From positions 62,001 to 126,000 of the forward strand of contig CALRIT020000012.1 of assembly GCA_943361925.1 (NCBI GenBank): a stretch of DNA of 64,000 nucleotides, given 5' to 3'. The DNA is from CAISCU01 sp943361925. GTDB taxonomy: Bacteria; Bacteroidota; Bacteroidia; UKL13-3. Shown here piece after piece: positions 42,750-52,355 of this stretch (the first letter of the stretch is position 1; the number at the start of each line of letters is the position of its first letter). The notes under the pieces were generated by a model that worked only from the letters and a program-made list of their open reading frames with translations, did no database searches and had not been told where the DNA came from. The translations under genes were made by a program, and so were the position numbers.

Positions 42750-43277
42750 TTAGTCTTCCTCCCCCCTATAATCTGCCATGTCTAATATGGCCTGCCGCAT
42801 TTCGAAAAAATTTGTGAAGGTAAATTGATCAATACTGAATTCTTCCGGTTCTGCATTTTCATCAAACTTTACTAAAAATGAAAAGTGCTTATATCCGTCA
42901 GATTGCCCAGTCTCAAACTGAGCCCTAACATGATTCGATACATAATTTACAATCTGACTACTCTTGAAATTAATTTCCTTGTTGATATAAATTGACTTTA
43001 TATAAACTTCATCCTCGTAAATCGTCCAAACTGCTAATGAGTCTCGCAATAATCCCATTATAAATCGCACCATTTGGATAGTTCCCACAATACCCAATCC
43101 AAATTCATAAGAAATGACTGAAGGGTCATCAGAATTTAAATAACAATAAAATCCAACTACTGCCAATACCAAATAAATCAGGAAGAAAAACACATTCATA
43201 AAATGAAATTCCGTTCTGAATTCTGAAACCACCAATGGTTCTTTTTCTTCTTGAAATTCAATAATTTTAGTCATCAC
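42750..43277 (-). CDS. Two-TM membrane protein of unknown function
   Basis: A 175-residue protein with a polar N-terminus, two TM helices (about 28-47 and 58-76) and a cytoplasmic C-terminal domain (about 80-175) with VWTIYEDEVYIKSIYINKE, like a bacterial PH-type beta domain. No catalytic residues are visible. It overlaps upp by 11 bp, so it is co-translated with uracil phosphoribosyltransferase. Confidence 0.6.
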   Translation of the reverse strand: MMTKIIEFQEEKEPLVVSEFRTEFHFMNVFFFLIYLVLAVVGFYCYLNSDDPSVISYEFGLGIVGTIQMVRFIMGLLRDSLAVWTIYEDEVYIKSIYINKEINFKSSQIVNYVSNHVRAQFETGQSDGYKHFSFLVKFDENAEPEEFSIDQFTFTNFFEMRQAILDMADYRGEED

Positions 43278-43917
43278 TTTTTACTCCAAAACATAAATCT
43301 CCAGCATCACCTAAGCCCGGTACTATATATTTGTGTTCGTTTAATTCTGCGTCTAATGCAGCTATATAAATATCAGCTTCAGGCATTTCTTTTTTTATAA
43401 AATCCAATCCTTCTTGTGCTGCTATTAATCCTGCTACAATTACTCTTGATGGTTTACCTTTTTTCAACAGTGCTTCATAACTTAATACCATACTTTTACC
43501 TGTTGCCAACATGGGATCTATTAATATCAAAACTCTGTTATTTAAATCTGGACTAGCCATGTATTCTACAATCACTTCAAAATCTAAACCATGTGTATGT
43601 TTTCTAAAGGCTGATATATACGCATTATCTGCTTCATCAAACATATTTAAAAAACCCTGATGTAAAGCCAGTCCTGCTCTTAATATGGTTGCTAAAACCG
43701 GTTGCTCTGCCAATACCAAACTTTCATGTTTAGCCAATGGTGTTTGTATTTCTACCGCTTTATAAGCCAAATCTTTACTTATTTCATAAGCCAAGATCTC
43801 TCCTATTCTCTCCACATTCTTTCTAAAACGGGCCATATCGCCTTGTTTTTCAACATTTCTTAATGCTTCTAAATAGGTATTTAGTATCGAATTTTCTGTA
43901 TTTAAAACCCTTATCAT
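43267..43917 (-). CDS. upp: Uracil phosphoribosyltransferase
   Basis: A 216-residue PRTase. The PRPP loop is L-I-D-P-M-L-A-T-G-K-S-M, and the C-terminal uracil-binding text IVPGLGDAGDLCFG matches Upp. It also has TILRAGLALHQGFLN. It salvages uracil to UMP. It is leftward with the two-TM protein gene overlapping its end, and divergent from the beta-CASP gene. Confidence 0.94.
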   Translation of the reverse strand: MIRVLNTENSILNTYLEALRNVEKQGDMARFRKNVERIGEILAYEISKDLAYKAVEIQTPLAKHESLVLAEQPVLATILRAGLALHQGFLNMFDEADNAYISAFRKHTHGLDFEVIVEYMASPDLNNRVLILIDPMLATGKSMVLSYEALLKKGKPSRVIVAGLIAAQEGLDFIKKEMPEADIYIAALDAELNEHKYIVPGLGDAGDLCFGVKSDD

Positions 43918-43996
43918 TTTATTGTGTTAACATATTAAAACAAATTTAGCTCAATATTTGGTTACTTTGTTGGCTTTTATAAGGCAATTTTATTTC

Positions 43997-45403
43997 ATGA
44001 AATTACAATTCTTAGGCGCTGCTCAGCAAGTTACGGGCAGTATGTATATGCTTCAACTCGACAATGGATACCGCATTCTTATTGACTGTGGTATGGATTA
44101 CGAACTCAAAAGAAACCCGGTTGAACAAACAAATATTTTTCCATTTAGGGCGGTTGATATAGATTTGGTTTTACTAACACATGCCCATGTTGACCATTCC
44201 GGGAACTTACCTGTTTTAATTAAAGATGGGTATAAAGGTCCTATTGTTTGTACTTCTGCTACTGCTGAACTTACTTCTTATTTGTTGTATGATTCATGTA
44301 ATATTCAACAACAAAATTACCGCAAAAGTCTTGGTAATGCGCGTAAAACCAAACGTCACCTGGTACCAAAACCTTTGTATTCTGAAAAAGATGTAAAGGA
44401 TACCGTCAACCAATTTAATACTGTAAAACTCAACAAGCCTTTTCATCCTAAACCTGAAATTGAAATAGTTTTTCAAGAAGCAGGACATTTATTAGGAGCA
44501 GCAGGAATTAAAATTAGTGTTACTGAGAATGGTAAAACCAAAGTCATTGGATTTACAGGTGATTTAGGACGTAAAAACAGCAAGTTAGTTAGAGATGGTG
44601 AACCTTTTAGCGGCATAGATTATTTGGTTTCTGAAAGCACTTATGGAGGAAGAAAACATGTAGCTGAAAAAACTCCGGAGGATGAATTATTAGGCTTTAT
44701 TCACGATACCTGTGTGGCACAAAGAGGCCGATTAATTATTCCTGCTTTTTCTGTTGGCAGAACCCAGGCCATAGTTTTTACCATACACCAGTTAAAAAGA
44801 AAAGGTTTAATTCCTTTTCATTTAAAAGTATTTGTAGATAGTCCATTGGCTATTAAATCAACTCCGGTTTACGAACGCCATCCGGAATTAATGAATGAAG
44901 AAGCCCTGGCTTTTAGAAAAGAATATGGCGATTTGTTTGTATTTGAAAACATAGATTACCTCGAAAACAAAGATGAACATGAGGAACTAACTTATTATTT
45001 CGACCCATGTATTATCATTTCTGCAGCCGGTATGGTTGAAGGCGGACGTATACAAGAACATGTAAGTAACAATATAGAAAACCCTTATTCTACCATTTTA
45101 ATTGCAGGCTTTTGTGCAGAAGGCACTTTAGGCCACCGACTTCTACAAGGACTATCTACTATAAAGATTAAAAACAAAGACAAAAGAATATTTGCAAAAA
45201 TTGCCCGTACCGATGTATTTAGCTCTCACCCCGACCATAGCGAAATCATGGATTTTATTAGCTCATCAGAACCAGAAAACATTAAAAAAGTATTTCTTAT
45301 TCATGGTGAATTACCCCAATTAGAAGCCATGAAAAAATCGGTTCAACAATTGGGGATTCAGGAGGTTTATACGCCTGCGCTGGGAGAGAGTTTTAGTTTG
45401 TAG
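43997..45403 (+). CDS. MBL-fold RNA-metabolism hydrolase (beta-CASP)
   Basis: A 468-residue protein with the metallo-beta-lactamase motif T-H-A-H-V-D-H-S-G, the second-domain histidine in EAGHLLGAAG and the beta-CASP region (IPAFSVGRTQAIVFTIHQL, then MVEGGRIQEH and HPDHSE). It is related to the CPSF73/YSH1 group rather than RNase J. The ATG at 43997 is selected because MKLQFLGAAQQVTGS is the family start. It probably processes RNA. It is transcribed alone. Confidence 0.88.
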   Translation: MKLQFLGAAQQVTGSMYMLQLDNGYRILIDCGMDYELKRNPVEQTNIFPFRAVDIDLVLLTHAHVDHSGNLPVLIKDGYKGPIVCTSATAELTSYLLYDSCNIQQQNYRKSLGNARKTKRHLVPKPLYSEKDVKDTVNQFNTVKLNKPFHPKPEIEIVFQEAGHLLGAAGIKISVTENGKTKVIGFTGDLGRKNSKLVRDGEPFSGIDYLVSESTYGGRKHVAEKTPEDELLGFIHDTCVAQRGRLIIPAFSVGRTQAIVFTIHQLKRKGLIPFHLKVFVDSPLAIKSTPVYERHPELMNEEALAFRKEYGDLFVFENIDYLENKDEHEELTYYFDPCIIISAAGMVEGGRIQEHVSNNIENPYSTILIAGFCAEGTLGHRLLQGLSTIKIKNKDKRIFAKIARTDVFSSHPDHSEIMDFISSSEPENIKKVFLIHGELPQLEAMKKSVQQLGIQEVYTPALGESFSL

Positions 45404-45591
45404 ATAGAATCTCTTAAATAAGAAATCTTACATTTTTTAAATAAGATTCTATTTCAAATTAAACATGTAGAAAGTCAAGTTTAGATGTCTTATTTCTTAT
45501 AAAAATTAAATAGCTAAACTACTTTTTTGAGTTGGTTTAATCAGAATCTCAAATTTTAGATGGTTCGAATAAACCATTTTATAAATTCCAA

Positions 45592-46131
45592 CTAATTCTT
45601 CTTCTGATTGTCTATTCCGGTTACAGCAACTGTTGTATCAACAATTTCAATATTGATACCATAAGACCATACTTGTCCACCTCCTGCAAGCATAGTTCCA
45701 TAATTAATTACAGTAGCATTTGACGGTACGTCTAAAACTACTTCATATTTTTTCCAATCATTGGTTCCTTCAATATTTCTTTCCGACATATTATCATACA
45801 CCAAACGCTCTTTTTTTATTTCATCGTCAATTTGTAAAAGGAAACCTGACCATCCTATTACATCTTTTGTTTTTAAATAACCTGTTAGCCTAATTCGTTT
45901 ATTTAAATAAATGTTAGGCATTAAACTTTTAGAAACTAACCCATAACCTAAAACCTTTTTACTTTTTGATTTAATTGTCATCACACTTTGGCCATCAACA
46001 AACATCTCTTTATCAATTCCAATTTCATATCTTTTATTCCTCCATCCCGAAATTTCCCAATCTGTTGGATAATCGAAGGAAAGTGTTAAGCTCATTATAC
46101 TTAACAAGGCAATGATTTTAAAAAATTTCAT
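45592..46131 (-). CDS. Secreted beta-sandwich protein of unknown function
   Basis: About 179 residues. A signal peptide (MKFFKIIALLSIMSLTLS) precedes a domain with GWRNKRYEIGID, DNMSERNIEGTNDWKKYEVV, and then a GGGQVWSYGINIEIVD end. That text resembles a beta-sandwich module found at the ends of several Bacteroidota proteins (S41 peptidases, AraC-type regulators). Here the module stands alone and is secreted, so it may be a binding protein. An upstream in-frame start at 46176 is less likely. Confidence 0.55.
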   Translation of the reverse strand: MKFFKIIALLSIMSLTLSFDYPTDWEISGWRNKRYEIGIDKEMFVDGQSVMTIKSKSKKVLGYGLVSKSLMPNIYLNKRIRLTGYLKTKDVIGWSGFLLQIDDEIKKERLVYDNMSERNIEGTNDWKKYEVVLDVPSNATVINYGTMLAGGGQVWSYGINIEIVDTTVAVTGIDNQKKN

Positions 46132-46497
46132 GCTCATCAATTTAAAAGTTAAACAAGTGATTTTGTGCTTATTCAAATATAAAAACTAATGAATATTGAT
46201 TTACTATAACCTAGAAAAAAACATTCGCACTAATATGAATTTTTGGTATTCCTTGATTTTTTTTGCAGCAAAAATTATGAACAATAGCTATTACAAGATT
46301 GGTTGATTAAAGGCTATTTTTAATGAATTCCTGGCTGTGGTTAATAATGTTTACATCTTCATGATAGAGAATCTAAACAATTTAAATTTTAAAATATTAG
46401 AATTTTGTAAAAGCAATAAATATGTACTAAATAAACGCTAAAGCCCATCTAAATAATTTCATGAAGTTACTTCAATTAAATCATTAACTCTAATCTC
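46132..46497. other. 366-bp intergenic region without a gene
   Basis: It lies between two leftward genes and is AT-rich. I see no hairpin, tRNA, repeat or ORF with coding character. It must hold the promoter of the secreted protein gene, but no clear box stands out. Confidence 0.5.
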
Positions 46498-47133
46498 TCA
46501 GGCGAGTTTAACATACTTTCCTTTGAGTGAATTCTCAGCAACATAAATCAAAGGTGTATAATTATTGGCTGTGGTGATACAATTTTCTAAAAACTTCTTT
46601 GTTAATTCTTTGTCCCAACCGGCACAAGCAGCTGCTATTCCATAACGAGGGTCACCATAACCTAGTTCAAAATCTTTATGCTGATGTAAATTCCATGATA
46701 ATTGAATCAATTCTTTAATTTGATTTGTGTCAGGTTGCATTCTGTCATAAGCCAGTGGCATGAGGCAACCACTTACAATTGAAAGGCCACCAAACCTCAA
46801 AAGTTCTAATACTGGTAAAGCATCGTTTAATGAGTATCTTTTAAGTCTTACATAAGATTGTGCCGCTGCATTTGTTATCATATCATGTGGATTATTGGCT
46901 TCTACAATTAGTTCAACCACTGAAAGTAATTTTTTGTAATTCAATAATCCTAAAGTCAAAATCATTTCATATTGAGTCTCCCAGGTTCTTTTATCTTTAG
47001 CTTCCTTTAAATAAGCCTGGTAGAGTTCCTCGGCAAATTCACTCAGATTTAATTTCCCAATTTCTTTGGCTGCACGCCTGCGGTCTGCAGATTTAGAAGA
47101 GTGTAGTTTAATTTTTATTTCTTCAGTTGTCAT
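46498..47133 (-). CDS. HEAT-like repeat protein
   Basis: A 211-residue all-helical protein. Its helix pairs (SADRRRAAKEIGKLNLSEFA, ETQYEMILTLGLLN, MITNAAAQSYVRL) resemble HEAT repeats. No enzyme motif is present. It is the last gene in a leftward run with the SWIM and DUF6493-like genes, 58 bp after the SWIM stop, and may be an accessory scaffold for them. Confidence 0.55.
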   Translation of the reverse strand: MTTEEIKIKLHSSKSADRRRAAKEIGKLNLSEFAEELYQAYLKEAKDKRTWETQYEMILTLGLLNYKKLLSVVELIVEANNPHDMITNAAAQSYVRLKRYSLNDALPVLELLRFGGLSIVSGCLMPLAYDRMQPDTNQIKELIQLSWNLHQHKDFELGYGDPRYGIAAACAGWDKELTKKFLENCITTANNYTPLIYVAENSLKGKYVKLA

Positions 47134-47191
47134 AGTTGTTTACGATTGTAAGATATCAAATAAAAGAGTTTAATCATTTCAACTTTAAATT

Positions 47192-48544
47192 TTATACACC
47201 CTCTTCCAATGCTATTTTTACAGCTAAAATATGCTTGCAATGGCCTCGATTTAGCTCATTATTGGTAAACCAAGTGCAAGTACATTGATAAATTTCATTC
47301 TTCTTTAAAACCGTATGATAAACATCAGCCGAACCTTTTACAATTGCTTTCAAATAAGTTTCGGTGTTTTCTACAATTTCTATTTCATCATTGTTAACTA
47401 TTTTCTTAGCATTTTTCAATCTGGGGTTGAAACTAAGCAGCCTTTCTAGTTTAAATGGAATTCTTCTATAGAAATAATTGTTATCAAATAAATTATAACC
47501 AAGAAGTCCAATTCCCGATAAACTTGATTGCAAAGTGTTCATTAACTTTAAATCAATACCATTTTCAACAGAAATTAGTGTAGGATTGAATACTTCATTT
47601 GTTTTAAAGTAATTATTAATTCCAAGAATTAGTTTATCTGAAACAACATTTGTTAAATCTTCCAATAATCTTCCTTCTCCCGAAAAACCTCTATAAACAC
47701 TATTGGAAAACAAATAGGTCATTTGAATATCATTAAAGTTTAAAATGAAAGCAAAACTTTGTTGTGATTGATGTTTATAAATAAAAATACTCTCAACACT
47801 CGAAATTAGTTTTTGCACCAAATTGAGTCTGTGGACGCCTCCAACTTTAATACTATTAGGTTTTTCAAGTGGTGAAAACGAATAATTCAAACCAGATTTT
47901 ATTAAGAAATAATCTGATTTAGTTGGAGCATTAGGAAGCGTTTTAAATAGTTGTAAAGCTTCAAATTTGTTTAACTGAAAAGCCAATTCCATTTCAGCTA
48001 AAAATACTTGAACATTACCTAATCCTTTTATCCATCTATTAGGTAAGTTTACCTTTTTCTCTACTGTTTGGTGTTTATCTGTTACAATATGAACTTCTTT
48101 TGAACCTACTCCAATAAGCAATTTTTCTGATTGTTGTACTTGATTAAATGCTCTAATAGTTTGGTTGTTAAAATCAATATTTGTTGTTCCTGAATGTAAA
48201 AATTCGCCATCAATCCCATTCTTTAAAATAGTTATTTTGGCATATACACTGTTACAAGAAGAAAAACCCTCAAAATGCAACTCACCTGCTCCCACTGATA
48301 CAATTGGGTCTTTTAATTTGGCTATTTGTCCGGGTGTTAATGCAAAGTGCGAGCTTACAGTTTGTGCCAAAACACTAAAACATCTTGATGCCAAATATGC
48401 ATTGTTTATATTTCCATAGAAAAAACAAGGCTTTTCATTATCTAATTCGATTTCGGAATGGTGAGAAAATGAAAATATTTTAGAATTCTCTTCCTGAAAC
48501 ATCAATGATGGATTCTTGTATTGATAGACAAATTCTGTTTCCAT
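47192..48544 (-). CDS. SWIM zinc-finger protein
   Basis: A 450-residue protein with a C-terminal SWIM motif: C421-x-C423-x12-C436-x-H438 (QCTCTWFTNNELNRGHCKH). The N-terminal 400 residues contain no recognised domain, but the central part is beta-rich (SVGAGELHFEGF, IKVGGVHRLN). SWIM fingers bind nucleic acid or protein. The start shares one base with the stop of the DUF6493-like gene (TAATG), so the pair is translationally coupled. Confidence 0.8.
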   Translation of the reverse strand: METEFVYQYKNPSLMFQEENSKIFSFSHHSEIELDNEKPCFFYGNINNAYLASRCFSVLAQTVSSHFALTPGQIAKLKDPIVSVGAGELHFEGFSSCNSVYAKITILKNGIDGEFLHSGTTNIDFNNQTIRAFNQVQQSEKLLIGVGSKEVHIVTDKHQTVEKKVNLPNRWIKGLGNVQVFLAEMELAFQLNKFEALQLFKTLPNAPTKSDYFLIKSGLNYSFSPLEKPNSIKVGGVHRLNLVQKLISSVESIFIYKHQSQQSFAFILNFNDIQMTYLFSNSVYRGFSGEGRLLEDLTNVVSDKLILGINNYFKTNEVFNPTLISVENGIDLKLMNTLQSSLSGIGLLGYNLFDNNYFYRRIPFKLERLLSFNPRLKNAKKIVNNDEIEIVENTETYLKAIVKGSADVYHTVLKKNEIYQCTCTWFTNNELNRGHCKHILAVKIALEEGV

Positions 48545-51210
48545 TATTTTTTTATTTCTACTATTTTTTCTTCTACATCTTTGTCCATATTCAATTTTAA
48601 AGAATTCTGTAACTCTTTATAATATTGAACAATTTTTTTGCTGTTAACCGGTAGGTTTAATTTATCAAAATTTTGAATAATACATGCCAAAACTGTAAAC
48701 TGAAAAAGCCTTATTTCTTTTGTTTGATTTGGTTTATCTAAAAATTCAATAAATCTGTTTACCGGAGCAAATTTATCATTTATAAGTTTGCTAATTATTT
48801 CAGCCAATTTAGTTAAATCTTCATTTCTAGAAATAGCCAATTGAATATACTCTGATGCTAGGTCTCTAGAGATTTTCTTTTCAAACAACAAACAAACTGC
48901 AACGTAAATCCAACCACTATGAAAAATTCTAATTTGATGTTCAAGAATAAATTGCATCGGGTATAAGCATTCTTCAAACCCTCCTACTTCATTACCTGTA
49001 GATGTATCAGGAATATATCTACATAACATCGAATCAATATAGTTGGGATTTAAAGTAAGCTGACTATAAATATCAACTCTACTTGCTTTTTGCATGGAGG
49101 CTGTATTGTAAAATATTGGTTCCGGCCTTACTATTTTTTCTTTAAGATACCAGCTATAATTCCAATTGTAGTCCAAAATTAATCTATACCAGGTTCCATA
49201 GTTTCTTTCATCTTTTTCAATAGTAAATCCTATATTAAATGGATTGATAATTGCCGGATAATTTGAAACTTTTGATTTTTCAAATTCTTTAAAAACTCCA
49301 TTTGGATATTTAATTCTTGTTATTTGAGTCCAAAGCGCCAAAGTATCATTTGAATAATTAACTTGAGTGGATTGGCCAAATAAATAACGAATAGCATCTG
49401 CATAATAACCATTTAAACTTTTTAAAAGTTCCGAATAATCATTATCTAATTCCTTAATAATAATTCGATTACATGCTACAATGAGATCTTCCAAATCAAT
49501 ATTAGATTTGCTAATTTCATAAGTTTTTATTCTCTCCAATAAAATTCCGGGATGCACATAAAATGGCTCATGTGTTGGTGTTGAAAGAAATGGTAATTTA
49601 TCTTTAGCTTGTAATTTCAAAAACGTCATTTTAGCCTTTTTCCCTAAAAATGGAATGTATTTGAAATCCATTTTTCCAATACTATCCTTGCTTTGGGTTG
49701 TCCAAGCTTCGAGAAATAATGTAAATGCAGTTAGTGTATCATTTTCATAAAACTTAGCAAAAAGAGGTTTCGTAAATGGCTTTATTTGTTTTACATAATC
49801 TTCCGGGATTTCAGATTGAAGCTGAATGATTCCTTCAAAAAACAATTCTATATCGCAAATGGATTTAGTTCTGATACATTTTCCAATATGCATTAATAGC
49901 TCATCCCAATTAGAGATTTGAGTAATTTGCTTATCAGTTTTTGTTTCAGAAATGGTTTCAGTTACATTTAAAGAATCAGCATCTTCTACTTGTAAAATGT
50001 CCTTGGCTGCCTGTTTTAGGTTTGGTAAAAATGGTGATACTAAAAGCCCTAGCTCATTATCGTTAAAATATCGAATCAAAATTTTAGCTGTTTTTTCCTG
50101 AATCTTGGCATCCGTTTGCATGAAAAGTAAACAGAATTGATTTCTATATTCCAGAGGTATTTTATACGATTTTACTAAATAGGTCTCAATCATATCTAAT
50201 ACTGTTAACAGAGACTTAGAGATTTTATCATTGGAAAATACAATAGAAACATTTTCTAAAAAAGATAAATAGTCAAATTTGGGGTCTGAATAAATCCCTT
50301 TTATAGTTATAACTACATAGTTTATTAAACTAGTTTGACCCGTTCCCAATATTGAAAATAAGGTAGACTGATTAACAATTAATTCCTCTTTTGTAGGTTG
50401 AAACAATTCCAATAATCTTACATGCCAATCTAAATGTGGCTTCTTCCAATTGTTAAGTAAAGATTCCAATAATTGGCTAATTAGGTTTCTATTTTTAAAC
50501 ACATTGTTTTGAATCAATATTTTCAAAACCTCGGTCCAATAAACACTAGCTTTTGCACTTAAGCCATTAGAATAATCAATAGAATTAGCTTTTATTGAAT
50601 CGAGAATTGGAATTTCATATTTGTAAAACTGACAAAACACTTTATCTATCGATTCTGGATTATGCATTAAAAACTGAGCATCATCAATATGATTATTATC
50701 GAAACCTTGAAGATTAAATAAACTTCTAACAAAAAATTCTTCATCAAATTCTACCCAATTGTTTTCATACAATTTCCAAAGCACTTTAAAATTGATATTT
50801 CTAAATCTTTCCTTTGAAAGATCTTTAAGAACTTTATTTAAATAATCTGGTGGAATTATTTTATAAAAGTCAACAATTGGCTTAAAATAACCTGTTGCTA
50901 TAAACTTGTAATAGGGATTTGAAGTAAAGAATTCATGTTTAGTCTCTAACAGTTTTAAATCATCATAACGTCGCACACAGGTGATTAAAAAGTAATCTAA
51001 ACAAATATCTAATTCTTGTCTGTTTTCGTAAAAGTCATCTCTTTCTTTTCCCTTTAAATCTATTCCAACTTTTTTTAAAATATCCGCGTCAATATCTATT
51101 CCTTTTAATAATGTAATTGTAGAAAAACGCTCTTCATCTGAAAGTAATTTTGAGAAATTCAAAATTTCTTCAAAGTTTTTATTTTTAATTAAATTGATAA
51201 TCTGCTCCAT
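48544..51210 (-). CDS. DUF6493-like large helical protein
   Basis: An 888-residue protein that is helical throughout, with ARM/HEAT-like helix pairs in its first 600 residues and no signal peptide. The N-terminus (EQIINLIKNKNFEEILNFSK) and the later YNWNYSWYLKEKIVRPEPI part resemble DUF6493 proteins, which sit next to SWIM proteins in Bacteroidota. There are no catalytic motifs that I recognise. It shares one base with the SWIM gene. Confidence 0.65.
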   Translation of the reverse strand: MEQIINLIKNKNFEEILNFSKLLSDEERFSTITLLKGIDIDADILKKVGIDLKGKERDDFYENRQELDICLDYFLITCVRRYDDLKLLETKHEFFTSNPYYKFIATGYFKPIVDFYKIIPPDYLNKVLKDLSKERFRNINFKVLWKLYENNWVEFDEEFFVRSLFNLQGFDNNHIDDAQFLMHNPESIDKVFCQFYKYEIPILDSIKANSIDYSNGLSAKASVYWTEVLKILIQNNVFKNRNLISQLLESLLNNWKKPHLDWHVRLLELFQPTKEELIVNQSTLFSILGTGQTSLINYVVITIKGIYSDPKFDYLSFLENVSIVFSNDKISKSLLTVLDMIETYLVKSYKIPLEYRNQFCLLFMQTDAKIQEKTAKILIRYFNDNELGLLVSPFLPNLKQAAKDILQVEDADSLNVTETISETKTDKQITQISNWDELLMHIGKCIRTKSICDIELFFEGIIQLQSEIPEDYVKQIKPFTKPLFAKFYENDTLTAFTLFLEAWTTQSKDSIGKMDFKYIPFLGKKAKMTFLKLQAKDKLPFLSTPTHEPFYVHPGILLERIKTYEISKSNIDLEDLIVACNRIIIKELDNDYSELLKSLNGYYADAIRYLFGQSTQVNYSNDTLALWTQITRIKYPNGVFKEFEKSKVSNYPAIINPFNIGFTIEKDERNYGTWYRLILDYNWNYSWYLKEKIVRPEPIFYNTASMQKASRVDIYSQLTLNPNYIDSMLCRYIPDTSTGNEVGGFEECLYPMQFILEHQIRIFHSGWIYVAVCLLFEKKISRDLASEYIQLAISRNEDLTKLAEIISKLINDKFAPVNRFIEFLDKPNQTKEIRLFQFTVLACIIQNFDKLNLPVNSKKIVQYYKELQNSLKLNMDKDVEEKIVEIKK

Positions 51211-51348
51211 ATCTGATTAAAGGTTTGAATAGAGTTTGTTACAACAGAATTTCCAAACCCATCAACTCAAATATAATCGAGGAAAACGAATTATTCATTA
51301 ACTTAAAACTTAAAATTTAAAGAACAAAGTACTCCTATTTTTTATAAG

Positions 51349-52107
51349 CTAATTAAGTCTCCTTTGTTCCATCTGCTTTTCATATTGATCCAATGTTTGG
51401 TATTCAGCCCAATCTATATCTGAAGGTAAATTATCAACGATTAGCTTATAGGCTTCTTTGGGATTCCCTTGTCCAATGCAATCTTGTGTACCTTTCAAAT
51501 TGTGTTGGTTGGCTTGTTCTTCTGTTCGCACAAATATATTTTCGTCGCTTATTGTTGCTCGCAATAAGTCGTTGTTTAATTCTTCGCCTTGTTCTCCAAT
51601 AAACCTGCTTAAACCAAAATCCCAAAGTTGGTAGAATGTCATAAGTTTACTTGCTGAATGGTGCTTACTAAGTAGTATAAGAAGTTCAATTTCATTTTGG
51701 GTTTTGTATTTTGTATTATCAAGTAAATTTTGCCAATGCCATTTGATAAATTCTCTATTACTTATCTCAATTTTCTTGCGCTTTAAAGGAAATTCTATTT
51801 CCGGGACTTGTCTTTCAATTTCATCACTATTTAACCTTAAATCATTCCACAGGTATGCTACCAAACTTACTTTTTCTGAACTAGCTAATGTTTGCGAATG
51901 CCAGCAAATTCCGTTCTCCCAAAAATCAATATGTATAGAACCGTCATCTATTAAATTAGTAAACTGAGACATTCTGTTTTTATCTTTTACAAACAAATTT
52001 TCATTTACTTCCAACTTTGAATTTAGTTTCAATAGCCCATCCTGTATTGAAGCCGCATTATTGGGTTTCGAAATAAACTTTTTAAAATATTTCCAAGCTT
52101 TTTTCAC
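51349..52107 (-). CDS. Hypothetical protein
   Basis: A 252-residue protein that is cytoplasmic and rich in charged helices, with several tryptophans (GICWHSQ, WHWQNLL, IDWAEYQ). I do not recognise a family. It ends with a basic tail (KQMEQRRLN). It lies 138 bp upstream of the DUF6493-like gene on the same strand and could be part of that set or independent. Confidence 0.5.
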   Translation of the reverse strand: MKKAWKYFKKFISKPNNAASIQDGLLKLNSKLEVNENLFVKDKNRMSQFTNLIDDGSIHIDFWENGICWHSQTLASSEKVSLVAYLWNDLRLNSDEIERQVPEIEFPLKRKKIEISNREFIKWHWQNLLDNTKYKTQNEIELLILLSKHHSASKLMTFYQLWDFGLSRFIGEQGEELNNDLLRATISDENIFVRTEEQANQHNLKGTQDCIGQGNPKEAYKLIVDNLPSDIDWAEYQTLDQYEKQMEQRRLN

Positions 52108-52355
52108 TGTCTAAGATTTATAATAAATGTAGTTTGAAAAACCTTATGTTTAATGTTGATTTACAAAGAATTTTTTATAACTTAAATAAAATAGAGTGGC
52201 TGAACTTTCATCTCAATTTTGTTTGAAATTACAAAGTTATAGAAGGATTTATCCTAGTTCTGAAACTAAACAAATTGTTTTTATAAAGCTAAAGCAAAGA
52301 CTAGTATTTATTTAAAAATATATAATTCAAATAAACAAACTATCAAAATTAGTAT

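Noticed and set aside
45540..45590. Hairpin ATGGTT-N6-AACCAT as a tRNA arm
   Set aside because: The GGTTCGAA text is part of a short hairpin without any cloverleaf context.
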